From contig NW_006763140.1 of the NCBI RefSeq assembly GCF_000264905.1, forward strand, positions 1,589,916 to 1,653,915: a DNA stretch of 64,000 nucleotides, read 5' to 3'. Both the position numbers and the translations under genes were made by a program. This stretch comes from Stereum hirsutum FP-91666 SS1 (lineage: Eukaryota > Basidiomycota > Agaricomycetes > Russulales > Stereaceae). Position 1 is the stretch's first letter. Each line of letters starts with the position of its first letter. The notes under the pieces are model-generated. The model had not been told where the DNA came from. It worked only from the letters and a program-made list of their open reading frames with translations, and searched no databases. Below, one piece after another: positions 1 through 11,430 of the stretch.

Positions 1-967
1 ATGGGATTAGCGCTCGAAAATCTCACAAGTACTAGGCTGCCTGACTTCTGTGTCAAGTTCGGATCGTCGTTTGGCCGCCAACTTTCCCCTTCATTCCTTC
101 ACGTTTGCCGTCACGGCCATTGACAGCTGGCTGGCCAATACTCCACGCCGCTGCGCTACGCGGTAGGTCAACATAGTGATTGTAAGCCATGCAATCTTTC
201 TGCTCAGTGTTATCTTTCTTACCGAGTCAATATAGCCCAGTTTTGCATAGCGACGCTCTCTTCCACCGCCGATGTCTCCATGTCCGACTTGCGCCTCGCT
301 CTGGCCACGCTCTGACCCTGCAGACCAGCCCGATTCCGACCCTCCGCATGCTCATAACATGACTGCCATTTTGGCCGGCACAATAACCGGGTCTATCATA
401 TTCGTCCTTCTATTTGTCGGTCTTCTCTTCCTCTTCCATCGTCGCCGACGCCTCTTGCAAATCAACAGCGAACTTGAGGCGGGTAGAATCACACCTTTCC
501 GCGACGAGCGCGTCATAGACATCTCGTCCCGCCCGCTTACGATTCCTGGGAATGTCTTACCGTTCCCTCACGATGTGGTATTGGATATATCTCCGACGTC
601 TATGATGAGGCTTGGCATTGTTGGCTCGGGTTGGAATGGCGAAGATGCCAGTCTGAGTGATGGCGGCAGGGGCGGGGATGTGACGAGGGATTTGTCGGTG
701 GGGAGGACTTTGGCGGATGAGGCGGAGCTTGTCAGAAAACCTCGTGTGCGTTCGGCTCACTTCGACTCCCTTCAAAGTCAAGTCGCTATGCCGAGATCCT
801 GACATTGAAATGATTGCCTCGTCGCACAGGATGCAGATGACCGGACAACCTACTCAGCGTCAGAGTCAATAGACGTCGTCCCATCACTATCGCCAAACAT
901 TAGCCGGGCCGTGACACCATTCCGGCCCCAAGACCGCGCACAAAGTCCTATCAATCCCAAGTTTTGA
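1..967 (+). CDS. Single-pass membrane protein, 5' partial
   Basis: The 3' end of this gene is clear: an exon reading through 272-745, a GT..AG intron at 746-829, then a last exon 830-967 ending in TGA. The protein has one strong hydrophobic segment (starting TAILAGTITGSIIFVLLFVG) followed at once by an RRRR stop-transfer cluster. The cytosolic tail of about 150 residues is hydrophilic and rich in Asp, Ser and Arg. This is the layout of a type I single-pass plasma-membrane protein, common in Agaricomycetes as hypothetical proteins. The N-terminal part is unresolved: frame 2 is open from 10 to about 162 and could be an earlier exon, but no junction to the 272 exon keeps frame cleanly. The gene therefore probably starts upstream of the window. 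I do not recognise a family and assign no function. Confidence 0.6.
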
Positions 968-2030
968 TGATGGGTTTCAGGGCTCTATGTAACGACACTG
1001 TAGTTATTCATGTTCCGTGCGTGGCTTCTGCTGGTCAGTTTGCCCACTAAGGAGGATGAAGAGCGTATATAATACCCTTCACGCACACTGCATACGTTTC
1101 TCCATCTATCCATCCATTACATCTGCATCAACGGTGACTTTCATTTTCTTCGATTATTTGTAACGCATCTATCCTGTAGTTTTACGCGTCTGTATTCTGC
1201 TTTCAACGTTCCCGGGTCTTTGAATCACTGCTTTCACTTTGCTTTTTCTTCGTTCTATATACTGTCTCTTTGGCCGGAGGCACCGTTTCGACGTTCACTT
1301 TCCAGTTGACGTTGTTGACGACCAAAGTCCGGTTGTTGGGCTGAGCTGAACGCCGCGCGGCCTGAACTGACCGAACGCCATGCTCACGGTCCCCAGTTAA
1401 GATCGTCAACTCAGCGAGTCACACAAGAATTCGAAGACGGAACCCACAATACACGTCGTTAGATCAGCACTATTGACCGAGAGGCTGAATCATTGTGTTG
1501 AGATGAGTACACATACATGTTTAGATTGAGTGAGTAACGCACAATATCTCTAAGGTAAATAAAAATACGAAGAGAGGCGGCATGAGGTGTCATGAGAAGA
1601 CGAGGTGGAGAGCATGGCTGATACAGTAGGTGACACTGGTACGTGCGGAGGAGACTAGAAGTGGACTGCTGTACAGTGTTCATAACCGCCTATCGCAAAG
1701 TGAATGGGACGGGGTGACGACACTGATCTACATGAGGCTGAGAGCAAATAACATTCGATAATCCGAAGAAAAAGTGGGGGGCTACAGAACGCGAAAGACA
1801 ACGACAACAAGGATGGGGGAAAATGAGAAGAAAGAACCATCGAAACCACAAAATGCCCAAAGATAGGATACCGAAATGATGATGTGGGTGAAATTACTAG
1901 ATCTAGAGCAAGAGTAACCACGGCAGGATAAAAGCAAAAATCCGATCCGACGTCAATACATAAAGCGAGGAGAAAAAGCAAGCAAGCAACAAAATTGTAT
2001 CATGAGTCCATGACTCATAGCCGACAGTAT
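968..2030. other. Intergenic, no gene seen
   Basis: This gap lies between the 3' ends of the membrane protein (+) and the arrestin gene (-), so it should hold two convergent 3' UTRs. Only short open frames without a plausible splice structure or recognisable motif are present. Confidence 0.5.
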
Positions 2031-4872
2031 TCACCGCACCTGTGGCGTGAGTGGGAGTGGCGTGTACTCTACTTCGACAGGCACACCCTCTTCATCGTAC
2101 GGTGCGGGTCCAGCATGAACCACAGGCATGACACTCGAGATGAACTCATAGCCCGGCGGGCTCTCCCCCATCTCACTCTGCTGCCCCGTAATCAACCTCT
2201 CGAACATCAGATTGCGATCATACAAACTCCCCAGTCTTGCCTGTGTCATGTTCGGTGGCGGAACCATTGTCAATGACGCAACCGACGCGACGGACTCGCT
2301 CGATGACGAAGATTGCGTAGGATGGCGTTCGAGAGCTAAGGTGGATGCGTCGGACGCATGGGTCGGAGCAGAAATATGTGAACTGTGAGTGTGGTGATGA
2401 GAGGCCGATTTCACGGGAGGTCGGGAAGAAGGGCGGGAAGGGACAACGGCCTGGCCGCGACGTTTGACGGAGCAGGTGCAGGATCGGACTTCGGGCGAAA
2501 GGTAGTTGGAGTCGAGGGCTTGGGAGTAACGCGGGAGGGAGGTGTACTCCGAGTTACACAGGCACTACATCGAGCGCATTCGTTAATAGAGATTTCCTCA
2601 GAATGTCCGATGAACTCACCGATAGTATGTGCACTGGAGTTTGCACGACGATATCGAACAACTTCCTCTTACCCGTCTTCGGGTCGATATGCAGATCGTC
2701 GCCTCTTTCCACTCTCACCACGATCTTCAGCACATGATGAATCTGGATGTTCGACTTCTTATTCAGATTCGTAAAATGCAGTAAACCGCACGCCCCGGGA
2801 AGCTGGAGCTGGGTGTGGAACGACCATGGACCGGGGCCCATCAAGGACGAAGCAAACTCAGACGGGTCGTCTTCTGGACTGAGGAGCACGCGTAAAGGAG
2901 ACTCGTCGAAAGCATGAGGATCTTCAGAGTCCAGAGGAAGGATAGGAGGTGCGGTGGTGGTGGCATTTTTAGCGGTGTGCTTGATGCTGAGAAGTGGGAA
3001 ACGATTCGTGAGATCAGATCGGGCGACTCGCTTCATCTGGATGTAGTAATCTACCCGCTCTGTGAGGATGGAGGACCTGATATGAGCAAAAGCAGGTCCG
3101 GTGAAAGATACAAGAACAGTCACCTTCGAGGACGATAGATAGTCGATGAATTTTCATCTTCGCCATTGGCAGGAAGTTCATGTTGATAGGTATGCTGGCG
3201 CCAATGTGGAACATACGGCCAGAGACAGAAAGAAGATACTGCAGTTGGTTATCCCAGAACCGTTCGACGACGATATTTTCTGTATCTTCGGTATCATCCT
3301 CGCTGGGGCATGCTACGATGATGACGTCCCGTGCCGCAGTCAGTTTCGACGTGAAAGTACCCGGTCGGTGTACTTGAGCCTTCAAGCGCCAGGAAACTGA
3401 GCCATAATCACATTCAAGTGACGGCGGCATGTTTGCCGGGATGGCGAACGAGATAGGGAAGGTGTAAGTGCCTGAGGAAAACATTATCATTACTGCAGCT
3501 TAGACACGAGAAAAGCAAAGCTTGGCGCACCCTTCTTGAACTCCCGCCATCCATCGCCAAACTCCTTGTGGTCGTCGCCGTGATCTCCGACCTTATTCTC
3601 CCAGAAGTGCCAGGCTCCATCCTTCTCCTTGCCCGGCTCCCTTGTGTGATCCCTCGGGACCTCCTGATCCTTGCCCTTATCCAGAGTTCGCCCTCGGCTC
3701 TTACTCCTATCGTCAATCCTGTCCACCATCGGCGATCGAGACCGCACCCTTTCCTTCACGGCATCGAGGATACTGTTTGAAACAGCCGCAAGACTGAATC
3801 GGGCGGTCCTTCGTCCTCGCCGGTGATCTTCCGCGCTTTCATCGCGCCTATTTCGTGCGGGAGAAGATGCCAAGGTAGATGGAGGATGAGATGTCCCTGC
3901 GGTAGAAGTGGACGCCTGTTCGTCGTTGCTGACGGTCCTGGATAGAGCGGGAGAAGGATGATCGCGGAAACTGGACGATGATGAAGCGGGAGCAGGGCGA
4001 ATCCTGGATAGCGATGGCTGCTGTGATGTGTTGTGTGATGATGGAGGACCTGTAATTGTGTCAATGGCTAAGAAGTATGCAGGCAAAGGTTAGACATACG
4101 AGATAATGAGCGATTGGTTTCTTCGTCATCTGCCCTTCGCGCAGAGGTGAACCGACTAACAGAGCCATTTCTCGAAGAGGGGAAACCATCTGCGGTCGGG
4201 TGGCCAGACGAGCTTGCTGGAGGCGTATACATAGGTGTAGGGGATCTGGAGCCAGAATGTTGTTGTCCGACGACGTGTGGTGCGACATCGCGCCCGAAAT
4301 ACGTCGAATCTGCGCTGAGTCGTCGTCTTGTCCTGTCCCTTCCCCGTTCAATAGGCTCCTCTGTTAAGGGAGAACGGTCGGCAAAGCTGGAGAAGAAGTA
4401 GTTGGGTGCCTCAGGAGGTCGACGCTGAAGACTGGAATCTTGTCGAGGCTCATATTCGTCCCGATAGAACGCGAGACCGGGGCCGACAGAGAGTGTGCGA
4501 CGTGAGTTCGTAGTCGGAGTCGTCGCGGCACGAAAGAAGGTTTGAGTAGCAGTAAACAATTTATGCTCCTCTGTGACCTCTGTTCTTCGTGCTCCGATAC
4601 CTGTTGAATTGGCTAAATTCCTGCGCAGGTCAAGGTGGTAAGGAAAGTGGCGCACCTTCGGGCCACACTGTGGCGGTCTTCCCCTGCAACTCGATGTCGA
4701 TGCTACATATTCTAGTTGGCTTTACGAGCTCAAGCGTCAAGAGACCGCGGAGAACAGAAGTGGCTGCATTGTTGGCGGCCTGTCGCCTTCCGGAGAAGTC
4801 GGAAGAACGGAGAAAGACGACAGACTCGGTAAGATAGATGTGGAGCGAGTTCTTCTGAGCTTTAGAGGTCAT
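2031..4872 (-). CDS. Arrestin-related trafficking adaptor (alpha-arrestin), 852 aa
   Basis: Exons on the minus strand are 4872-4656, 4600-4100, 4049-3531, 3471-3124, 3059-2620 and 2564-2031; they sum to 853 in-frame codons. The N-terminus (HIYLTESVVFLR, then TLELVKPTRI and VWPEGIGARR across an intron) is the first half of an arrestin_N sandwich. The sandwich resumes at GTYTFPISFAIPANMPPSLE (about residue 413), and the arrestin_C part follows with LEERVDYYIQMKR (about 527). In between is a roughly 300-residue Ser/Arg/Pro-rich insertion. A PPGY motif (residues 811-814) fits the PPxY signal bound by WW domains of Rsp5/Nedd4 ligases. By family knowledge such proteins recruit Rsp5 to plasma-membrane transporters for ubiquitination and endocytosis. 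The start was chosen because it directly precedes the first beta strand. Family assignment is firm; the client transporter cannot be inferred. Confidence 0.9.
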
Positions 4873-6097
4873 CCTGCTCGCGCTCTATGGTGATGGTACA
4901 GATACAAGAGACGAACACGGCTCGGGCGACTCACTGCAAGGTTCCAGAGCACGAAAATAGACAAATATTCGGATTCGGTTGGATGGTCGTCTCTCGATCT
5001 TATAGTCCCACGCGGCCCGGAACTTGCGGAGCAGCGGCCTTCCCCCGATTCCTCTCCTCATCTTTTTCCTCGTCTCGCCACATCTGCCTGCGTCCCACCC
5101 TCTCAACAGAGCTTGTACAGCTCTGACTACTCGTATTTAATCACCCTATTGCCAAACAATTCTCGGTGCTGGCGTACTAATCCGTTTTTCTGCACGGCTC
5201 GTGCGTACGGCGGTTGATTTACGGTCGACCACTGGATCTCGTCGCCGATGTACCTGGCATGCAGCATGTGGCTCCAAATGTCTCCATCTTCGTTTTACCG
5301 CATCCCCCGGAGGCCAATCAGAAAAACACGTATATCTGACACCTGTCGAACGGTTACCCTTGTCTCCATTTTCAATACCTACTTCGCAGCGGCAAATATC
5401 TTGCGAATTTCGAGCTTCCCCGGCATCTAGTGACTCCACCTCGTCATCTACCTCGCTTGTGGCGTCGTTCTGTTAGTCTGTCAACGTTTTTCGTCGGGAA
5501 GATGCATCAAATTATTATGGCCGGAGTACGTCTTCATGCATGCTTGTACTGGAGATAAACGTTTTCCTTCGCACGAATCAGAACGGTAGAAGCCTGGGAG
5601 TCGGACAAGGGAACCGGACATTACACAGAGCACCTCGTCCATATGCCTTTCTTCATTCTGCACGGCCAGGCGCCTTCACTTCAGTTCCAGGCCTGCGATT
5701 TACGTCTCCAGTGCTTCAGTATTGTTTCTTCGGTCTTCAGGGATTGCGCTCGGTTCACGTCGGCTTTCGTGGGGGCATATGTAGCCCTGCTGCGAGCCGA
5801 CACGCTATGTAGGTCTTTCTGCTTGGAGGTAGAAAAAGAATTAAATACCCCACCGGTGGAAACAGCAGCTGGGTAAAGAAATATCGATGTCCGCGGCGAT
5901 CCTACTGCTTCGATGCGAGGTACTTCCACGGTCCCACCACTCCGTCATCTCCTTTGTGGCAAAATAGCCTTCAGTAAGGTTTTAGAACATCCAGACCGCG
6001 TGAGTAATAAATATCGTCCGTACGCAAAAATAGACGAGATGCTCGTATGACCACCTCCCACTGCGGGATCCAAGTCCCACTGAGGCTCCTGCCATGG
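4873..6097. other. Divergent intergenic region
   Basis: This 1.2 kb lies between the starts of the arrestin gene (-) and the methyltransferase gene (+), so it should carry both promoters. Open frames of 60-97 codons occur on both strands, but none has a splice structure or motif I trust. Confidence 0.4.
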
Positions 6098-6103
6098 TAT
6101 AAA
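6098..6103 (+). promoter_or_regulatory. TATA box of the methyltransferase gene
   Basis: TATAAA sits 41 nt upstream of the ATG at 6144. With the usual spacing this would give a 5' leader of only about 10-20 nt, which supports that ATG as the start. Confidence 0.5.
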
Positions 6104-6143
6104 GGCGGCACAATGACGGCACTGATTTGACTCAATCTCCACC

Positions 6144-7009
6144 ATGTCCTTACTCAAAATACCTATGCTGGTCTCCGCATATTATGCGTACTATACTGTG
6201 ACGACCTCTCCGACCGCTCGACCACGAAAAAATGAGAGGTCAAGAGCACCACCTGGGACTAATACCAACATAATGAGCAGAATGTGGCCTTCTCAGGTTA
6301 TGTGCTTCCATGTACGTGTTATTTTTAGCTCCTCTCCTGAATTGTCGCGGTCATTAGACTGACGGAAATACAACAGATATCGCTCTTTCTCATTTTTACC
6401 TGCGAAATTCTCTCCATCCTCGCTACCCGATATCCCAACCTCCCCTATGCCACCTCTATCGCCTCTGCTCTAACTCCAACGCTCAGTCACAACAACATCC
6501 CGTTGACCCCGCCATCCCCACCGATCGATTCTTCCTCCTACTCACCGTCTGTTTCTACATCTATCAGAGCAAGCACACCCTTCATTCTCGGATGGCTCCT
6601 CGTCGTCGGCGGAACCATTCGCATAATCTGCTACCGCACCCTTGGCCGTCACTTCACCTTCGAACTTGCTGTCCGGGACCAACACCGTCTCGTCACCAGC
6701 TTCCCATACTCACTCGTCCGTCACCCGGCCTACATCGGTACATTCTGCGGCTTCGTCGGCATGGCGATTTGTCTCGTGTCTCCCGGCTCGTGGGTGGCGG
6801 AGCAGGGGTGGTTCAACCATGGTCAGAGCGCTGGTGTGTGGATTGCGAGGATGTATGCGCTGACGTTCGTGGTGTGGGAGGTGGCGGTCTATGCGTGGCT
6901 GATGAAGAGGATGGAGTCGGAGGAGAAGATGTTGAAAAAGGAGTTTGGGAAGGAGTGGGAGGAGTGGGCGAGCAGGGTGAAGTGGAAGATGATTCCTAGT
7001 GTGTTTTGA
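6144..7009 (+). CDS. Isoprenylcysteine carboxyl methyltransferase (ICMT family), 266 aa
   Basis: Two exons, 6144-6311 and 6377-7009, split by a 65-nt GT..AG intron in phase 0. The protein has several hydrophobic segments. Its C-terminal half carries the ICMT/PEMT-type signature: GRHFTFELAVRDQHRLVTSF, then YSLVRHPAYIGTFCGFVG (the RHPxY element), then the cytosolic EEKMLKKEFGKEWEEWASRV near the end. Enzymes of this family sit in the ER membrane and methylate the C-terminal prenylated cysteine of CaaX proteins such as Ras and a-factor-type pheromones, using S-adenosylmethionine. At 266 residues it is close to the usual length (about 240-290). Agaricomycete genomes often carry several ICMT paralogues, so I cannot say whether this is the STE14 orthologue. 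The N-terminal 60 residues are divergent. Confidence 0.85.
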
Positions 7010-7793
7010 TTAGTGGTGGTACTGTTCCCCAAATGTTCTACCCTGTGTAACACCGATACTTGCTTCTTGACGTCAGCGGCGAACTTGAGTGGCGTTAGCG
7101 AGAGTCGTGAATGTACGATTGCGAATGTGCATACGTCAATGATTCAATACTACTACGCTCTTTCGTGTCAGCAACTGCCTCTTATCGAGCTGGCAGCGTT
7201 AACGCGGTAACGATCCGTGCTTGAGAATTGTGCAAGTATTAAATACCTAGACATACCTTTGGACGAATGTCGTGCCAAGACTTACTTAAAAATCATAGCT
7301 AGCTTGCAACTTTTTTCCGGTTTGTGGCTATACTTTCAAGTACGAGAATTGATTGGGGACCAAGAGCGTATAAAGTGGATAGGTAATGCCGAGATGGCGA
7401 AGGAGAAAGTAAATTGGTTTTGGCCGACGCCCACTGAAGAAGATGGTGATAACACGATAATTGTTCAAGGAGCCGGTGACGATAAGCATAGTAATACATA
7501 AGAGGACGGGGCTAGGATGCAGTACAAAAAGGTGGGACAAGCTACATGTTGCAGACACGGGCAATGCAAGAATGATCAGGACGAAAGAGAATAACGAACA
7601 TGCCTCAACGTATGTAACAACGACATCATGACGCAGGCAACACCGACGATTGTGCAAATAACAGTCCACTCAGTTCCGAGGAGCAATGCACCTCCCACGA
7701 CAGAAATGACAGTGCTAGAATCCATCCCAAACGAGTCAGACTATGGGAGTAAGAGACAATGGGTGAGAATGGTACGAACCATTACGATGCGGC
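7010..7793. other. Convergent intergenic region
   Basis: The sequence between the 3' ends of the methyltransferase (+) and the His-rich protein (-). A 94-codon frame on the plus strand (7217-7501) and a 113-codon frame on the minus strand overlap each other here and look incidental. Confidence 0.4.
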
Positions 7794-9410
7794 TCAGATG
7801 GCACTCGCCTGTTTGCCGGTGGCGGAGGTAGAGCCGGTGCGAGTGGTGCGGTCGGCGGTAGAGACGTGCTCAAGGTCGTGAGGCTATAGCGGAGGGAAAT
7901 GGTGAGCATTAGCGAGGTGTACTTACGTGCACGGTAAGCGGATTTAGCGGAACAAGGACTGACCTGGGCGGGAGAGAGGTGGAGCTGCTCAGCAAGGCGC
8001 TCACCAACGCCGTCGACGTCGCGGGAGCATTCACCACCGTGGAGGAGCTTGCTGCCAATTTCGTTGTGAGCGACGCCACTGTCGAGCTTGCGGCCACCGT
8101 GAAGGAATTCGTTCATGGAGAGAGGAGCATGAATGGTGGACTCGTGAATGATGGGCGCCTCGTGGGTCTCTTCGCGAGTGGGGATAACGGTGTGAATGCG
8201 GTGCTTGTCGATCGCTGAGTGAAAAGGTTAGAGAGTAGCAGCCTAAGGCGTGGGGTCAACGACTTACTCTCTCTCTCGATGACGGGCTGAATGACGTGGT
8301 GGAGGTGGTGGTGGGTGTGCTCATTGACATGAGTACCCATGTCGACGACTTGCCTCTCTTTGGCGCCGTGCTGAATGGTATCCTTGTGTTGCCCGACTTG
8401 GGCCTTGAGGAACTGAGCGTCTTCAGTCTTGCTGGCGTGCTTCTCGTGGACGTGAGTCACGGGATGGATTTGTTCGTGGTGCACTTCGGGGCGTTCTTCG
8501 ACGTGGTGGATGGGCTGGACGTGGTGTTGGACGTGGTGGACTGTGATAGACGAGTGAGACAGCGACAAAATAAGAAGAGAGGGTTAAGACTGACCGTGAC
8601 GGTGTTGGTCCTTCTCACGAAGTACCTCCTCGGTCTCGATGTGGCGGACGTTATCGTGGATAACATCTAAGAAATGAAAGTAAGTTAAGGAAACGAAACG
8701 GTTCGAGGAGCGTACATACGTTTGAGCTGGTTGGTGTCCTCAGAGATCTTGCCTTGACCGGTTGGCTTAATCTCGCCGGTGGCGCCCTTGGGGTGTCCGT
8801 GCCTGTGCGGGTCGGTAAGGTCTGAGAATGGCAAAGTGAGCAACACGAAAAAAAGCGCCGAGAAACATGAAGAACGAACCGCCCGGGCGTTGTCCGCCAA
8901 TGTGGGTGACAGGCTCGTAACCGTCCTCGGTAGCACGACCACTGCCAGTGGGGCCAGTTCCACCAACGTTTTCACGAAGCTGGCGCCCGACGCCGCTAGT
9001 GGCCATGTTAGCTCCATGGTCGTTGTCACGGTCGCCAGCGGCAGCGCCGACGCCGGCTCTAGCAGCCTCAGCATCACGACCGCGAGGGGCCGTGTGTGCG
9101 GTGCCGCCCGTGCGAGGAGTGGTAGAAGTAGTGGTAGCGTTGGTTGCACCAGGAGCAGCGGTGTCGCGGCCGGCGGTCTTGTCCGTGGGGACGCTGGAAG
9201 AATCGGTGACGCCGTTGCTGGTGTAGCCGCTGTCGGTGGAAGCGGTGTGGCGATGGGTCTTGTTCATCGGAGCAACATCGTTACTGGAGCTATGCGTAGA
9301 GTCCGAGCGGTCTGTAAGCGCGTTCTTAATGGTGGAGCCGATACCTGTGACACAAAGAGGGAGTCGTGAGTAGAGGAGCAAAGAAGAAAAGGGAGATAGC
9401 ACTTGCCCAT
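7794..9410 (-). CDS. His-rich hydrophilic protein, resembles fungal proteins labelled 'allergen'; 418 aa
   Basis: Minus-strand exons are 9410-9407 (only 4 nt), 9344-8880, 8821-8720, 8666-8595, 8540-8268, 8214-7964 and 7883-7794, totalling 419 in-frame codons. The first intron appears to use a GC donor (ATGG, then GCAAGT). The N-terminal third is low in complexity (Thr, Ser, Gly, Ala). The middle is rich in His and acidic residues (VHHVQHHVQPIHHVEERPEV; THHHLHHVIQPVIERETIDK), with no signal peptide or membrane segment. Intrinsically disordered, His-rich fungal proteins with similar HHxHHxxQPVIxxE repeats are often annotated as 'allergen' and suspected of a stress-protective, hydrophilin-like role; I recall this similarity but cannot verify it here. 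The last exon is less certain: a donor at 7926 would give a shorter C-terminus. Confidence 0.7.
9345..9406 (-). other. Probable GC-AG intron after a 4-nt coding exon
   Basis: The only ATG downstream of the TATA box is at 9410. No GT donor joins it in frame to exon 2, whereas splitting ATGG from GCAAGT, the standard GC-type donor, and using the acceptor before 9344 gives an open 418-residue protein. The intron would be 62 nt. Confidence 0.6.
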
Positions 9411-9513
9411 GACTTGTTAATGTATTGGTGGTAGAGTGATAAAAATGCGCGGTGGAATTCGATGTGAGAGGCAGGAGTAGATAGGTTGTGCACAAGACGA
9501 AGTCGGTTCTGGT

Positions 9514-9520
9514 TTATATA
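9514..9520 (-). promoter_or_regulatory. TATA box of the His-rich protein gene
   Basis: TATATAA on the minus strand lies about 105 nt upstream of the ATG at 9410. It also lies just downstream of another ATG at 9529, which argues against that upstream ATG being used. Confidence 0.5.
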
Positions 9521-9529
9521 GGACACCAT

Positions 9530-10422
9530 GGCGGGGGCGGAAGTTACGTCGGCGCCGGATGCAGGGGGAGATCGGTGCAGGATTCAATGCGGTCATTCTG
9601 GAAATAGATGACGAAGGAAATGGAGTAAGTGAATCAACTTCCACTCAGACAGAGCGGGATCCAGAGGCGGGAGCCTGACGTTGACTTGACAGTGACAGGG
9701 TTTTGCTTCATCGGTTCAGTGTTCACCAATGAAGCTCGTCGTGCACTCAGGGTGGAGCACCCCCACAGATACATCATTGTAAACGACTTTCCCGAGATGA
9801 CAGTATAATCGCGCAGCCCAGTGAGCGAACGGGAGTCCCACGAAGGACAGGGGCAACGAGAGGGTAGGATATCGATCGAACCCTACTTCATGAGAAATGA
9901 CTCGCCAACGAATTCGGAGTTGTTCCAGAAAATCGAAGAAATATTATCCTGTATCCAGAAGCCCTTGTCAGCCACATACTCCAGTACACCAATTTTTGCG
10001 AGACAGAGCGAGACAAGTGATGACGCAAGACAAGCATGAAGATGGACGAGCAGCAGCGGAGACAGAGCGGACGTCTCTTTGCGCTGCTGTCGATCACGAC
10101 GACTGTCTGCATCCGCAGAGATTGTGGTCGAGGCAGTTTCAGCTTTGTTTTCCGCAGAGCGACACAAAAAGCTCGGATTCAAAAGTCTAAAGCAATCGCC
10201 TGAAGTCCGGCGGAACTAGATCTAAGCTGCCACCTCTAAAGACGTCGCTGGTGTGGCCAGGCTGACGACACCGATGAAAGCAAGGAGGACGGTGGAGAAT
10301 GCAAGGTGGAGAACATCGTTTGTGAGGCCCAGAAGTGGCTTCGGTCAGCGTCAGGATCAACAACTTCTCGCTTGAGCAAGTTCAACCCTCTTCAACCTCG
10401 CCGGCACTCTCCGTCCCCCAAC
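9530..10422. other. Divergent intergenic region left of the MITE
   Basis: No gene is supported. Short open frames on both strands around 9820-10190 overlap each other and show no motif. Confidence 0.35.
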
Positions 10423-10859
10423 AGGGCCCGGGACACTCCTATGAGGGTTGCCCGAAGGGCGACCTCAAAAACAGGTAAAAATACGCAATTTTGGCCTGGC
10501 GAGGGCTTAAAATACGCAAATTCCGGGAAGGGTAGGGCGCCTATTGGCGGGTTTTGTGTGGCGAGGCAAGCTCGATCTTACCCTTATAGCCTCACATAAC
10601 CTCAACTTATCCTAACCTAGCCTAATCAGGATCAACTTCTGTGTCTCTATCGTGCTGCTAGTGTAGGTTAGGGGAAGTTAAGGTTAGGTTAGGTAAAAGT
10701 TGAGGTTATGTGGGCCTCACACCAATAATACGCAAATTTTCGGGAGACCTCGGTGCTCCTGGGCTTAAAATACGCAATTTTTCGGGAGGGCTTCGCCCTC
10801 AACTTGCGTAAAAATACGCAACTTGACCGGGGAACCCTCATAGGAGTGTCCCGGGCCCT
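10423..10859. mobile_element. hAT-type MITE, 437 bp, 27-bp TIRs, 8-bp target duplication
   Basis: The element begins AGGGCCCGGGACACTCCTAT (first 20 nt) and ends with the exact inverted complement; the inverted repeats match perfectly over 27 bp. It is flanked on both sides by CCCCCAAC (10415-10422 and 10860-10867), an 8-bp target-site duplication as made by hAT transposases. Several copies of a subterminal AATACGCAA-like motif lie near both ends in opposite orientation, and the two halves are further related as an inverted repeat (CACATAACCTCAACTT and its complement). No open frame long enough for a transposase is present, so it is a non-autonomous, fold-back-like element. Intact ends and duplication suggest a fairly recent insertion. 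Confidence 0.85.
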
Positions 10860-10867
10860 CCCCCAAC

Positions 10868-11430
10868 CACACATTCAACGCCGTCTTCGAATCCGGCCAA
10901 CCATGCCATGACGACCGTCTTGGTCCTCGACACCTGCCTACCTTGCGCTCAGTCTCCTCTCTTCATATTCTTTGGTTTTGCTCACCATGTTCAGATTTTT
11001 TTTTGTTGTCGTCTATGTTGCCCTTCGTACTGTCAATGGAGGACCCCGTGCACCTACCCGCACGCTCACATTTCTCTTACATTTCTCCAATAGGTAGACC
11101 CTGGCAGGTAAAAGACGTCCTCCGGTGTCTATGGCGACAGAAGCATTTGCGCTGGCGGGCGACGACGACGACGACCTCGTAGCCCAGAACAACCTTCGTG
11201 AGATCAACCGCTTATCCGATATCTACATAAAGCTAATCCCCAATTGACCACCGGCCTCGTTTTCGCACACACGCTCCCTTCCCGCTCCTTCCTTTGTTAT
11301 CCTCTTCTTTCTCTCTGCCCCTGTCATTCCCTGTTTTTCTCTCCGATATAGAGCGCTGTAACGCGTAACGACTTGCTTGTGTCTGGAATATCAATCTTCA
11401 CTATCTTAGTCTCACAACCCGTTCGAGACC
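10868..11430. other. Promoter side of the 464-aa protein gene
   Basis: No gene is seen. The stretch just upstream of 11431 is pyrimidine-rich (about 11260-11345), as often in basidiomycete core promoters and leaders. Confidence 0.35.

Noticed and set aside
7217..7501. 94-codon frame after the methyltransferase gene
   Set aside because: Overlaps an antisense frame of similar length and has neither a motif nor a promoter.
8779..9369. Plus-strand frame of 196 codons
   Set aside because: It is antisense to exon 2 of the His-rich protein gene; the minus model splices in frame over seven exons and this frame has no motif.
9410..9529. Upstream ATG at 9529 as the start of the His-rich protein
   Set aside because: The TATA box lies downstream of this ATG, so it would not be in the transcript.
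10600..10700. Telomere-like TTAGG repeats inside the MITE
   Set aside because: The words TTAGGTTAGG and CCTAACCT are irregular and form part of the element's own inverted repeat.
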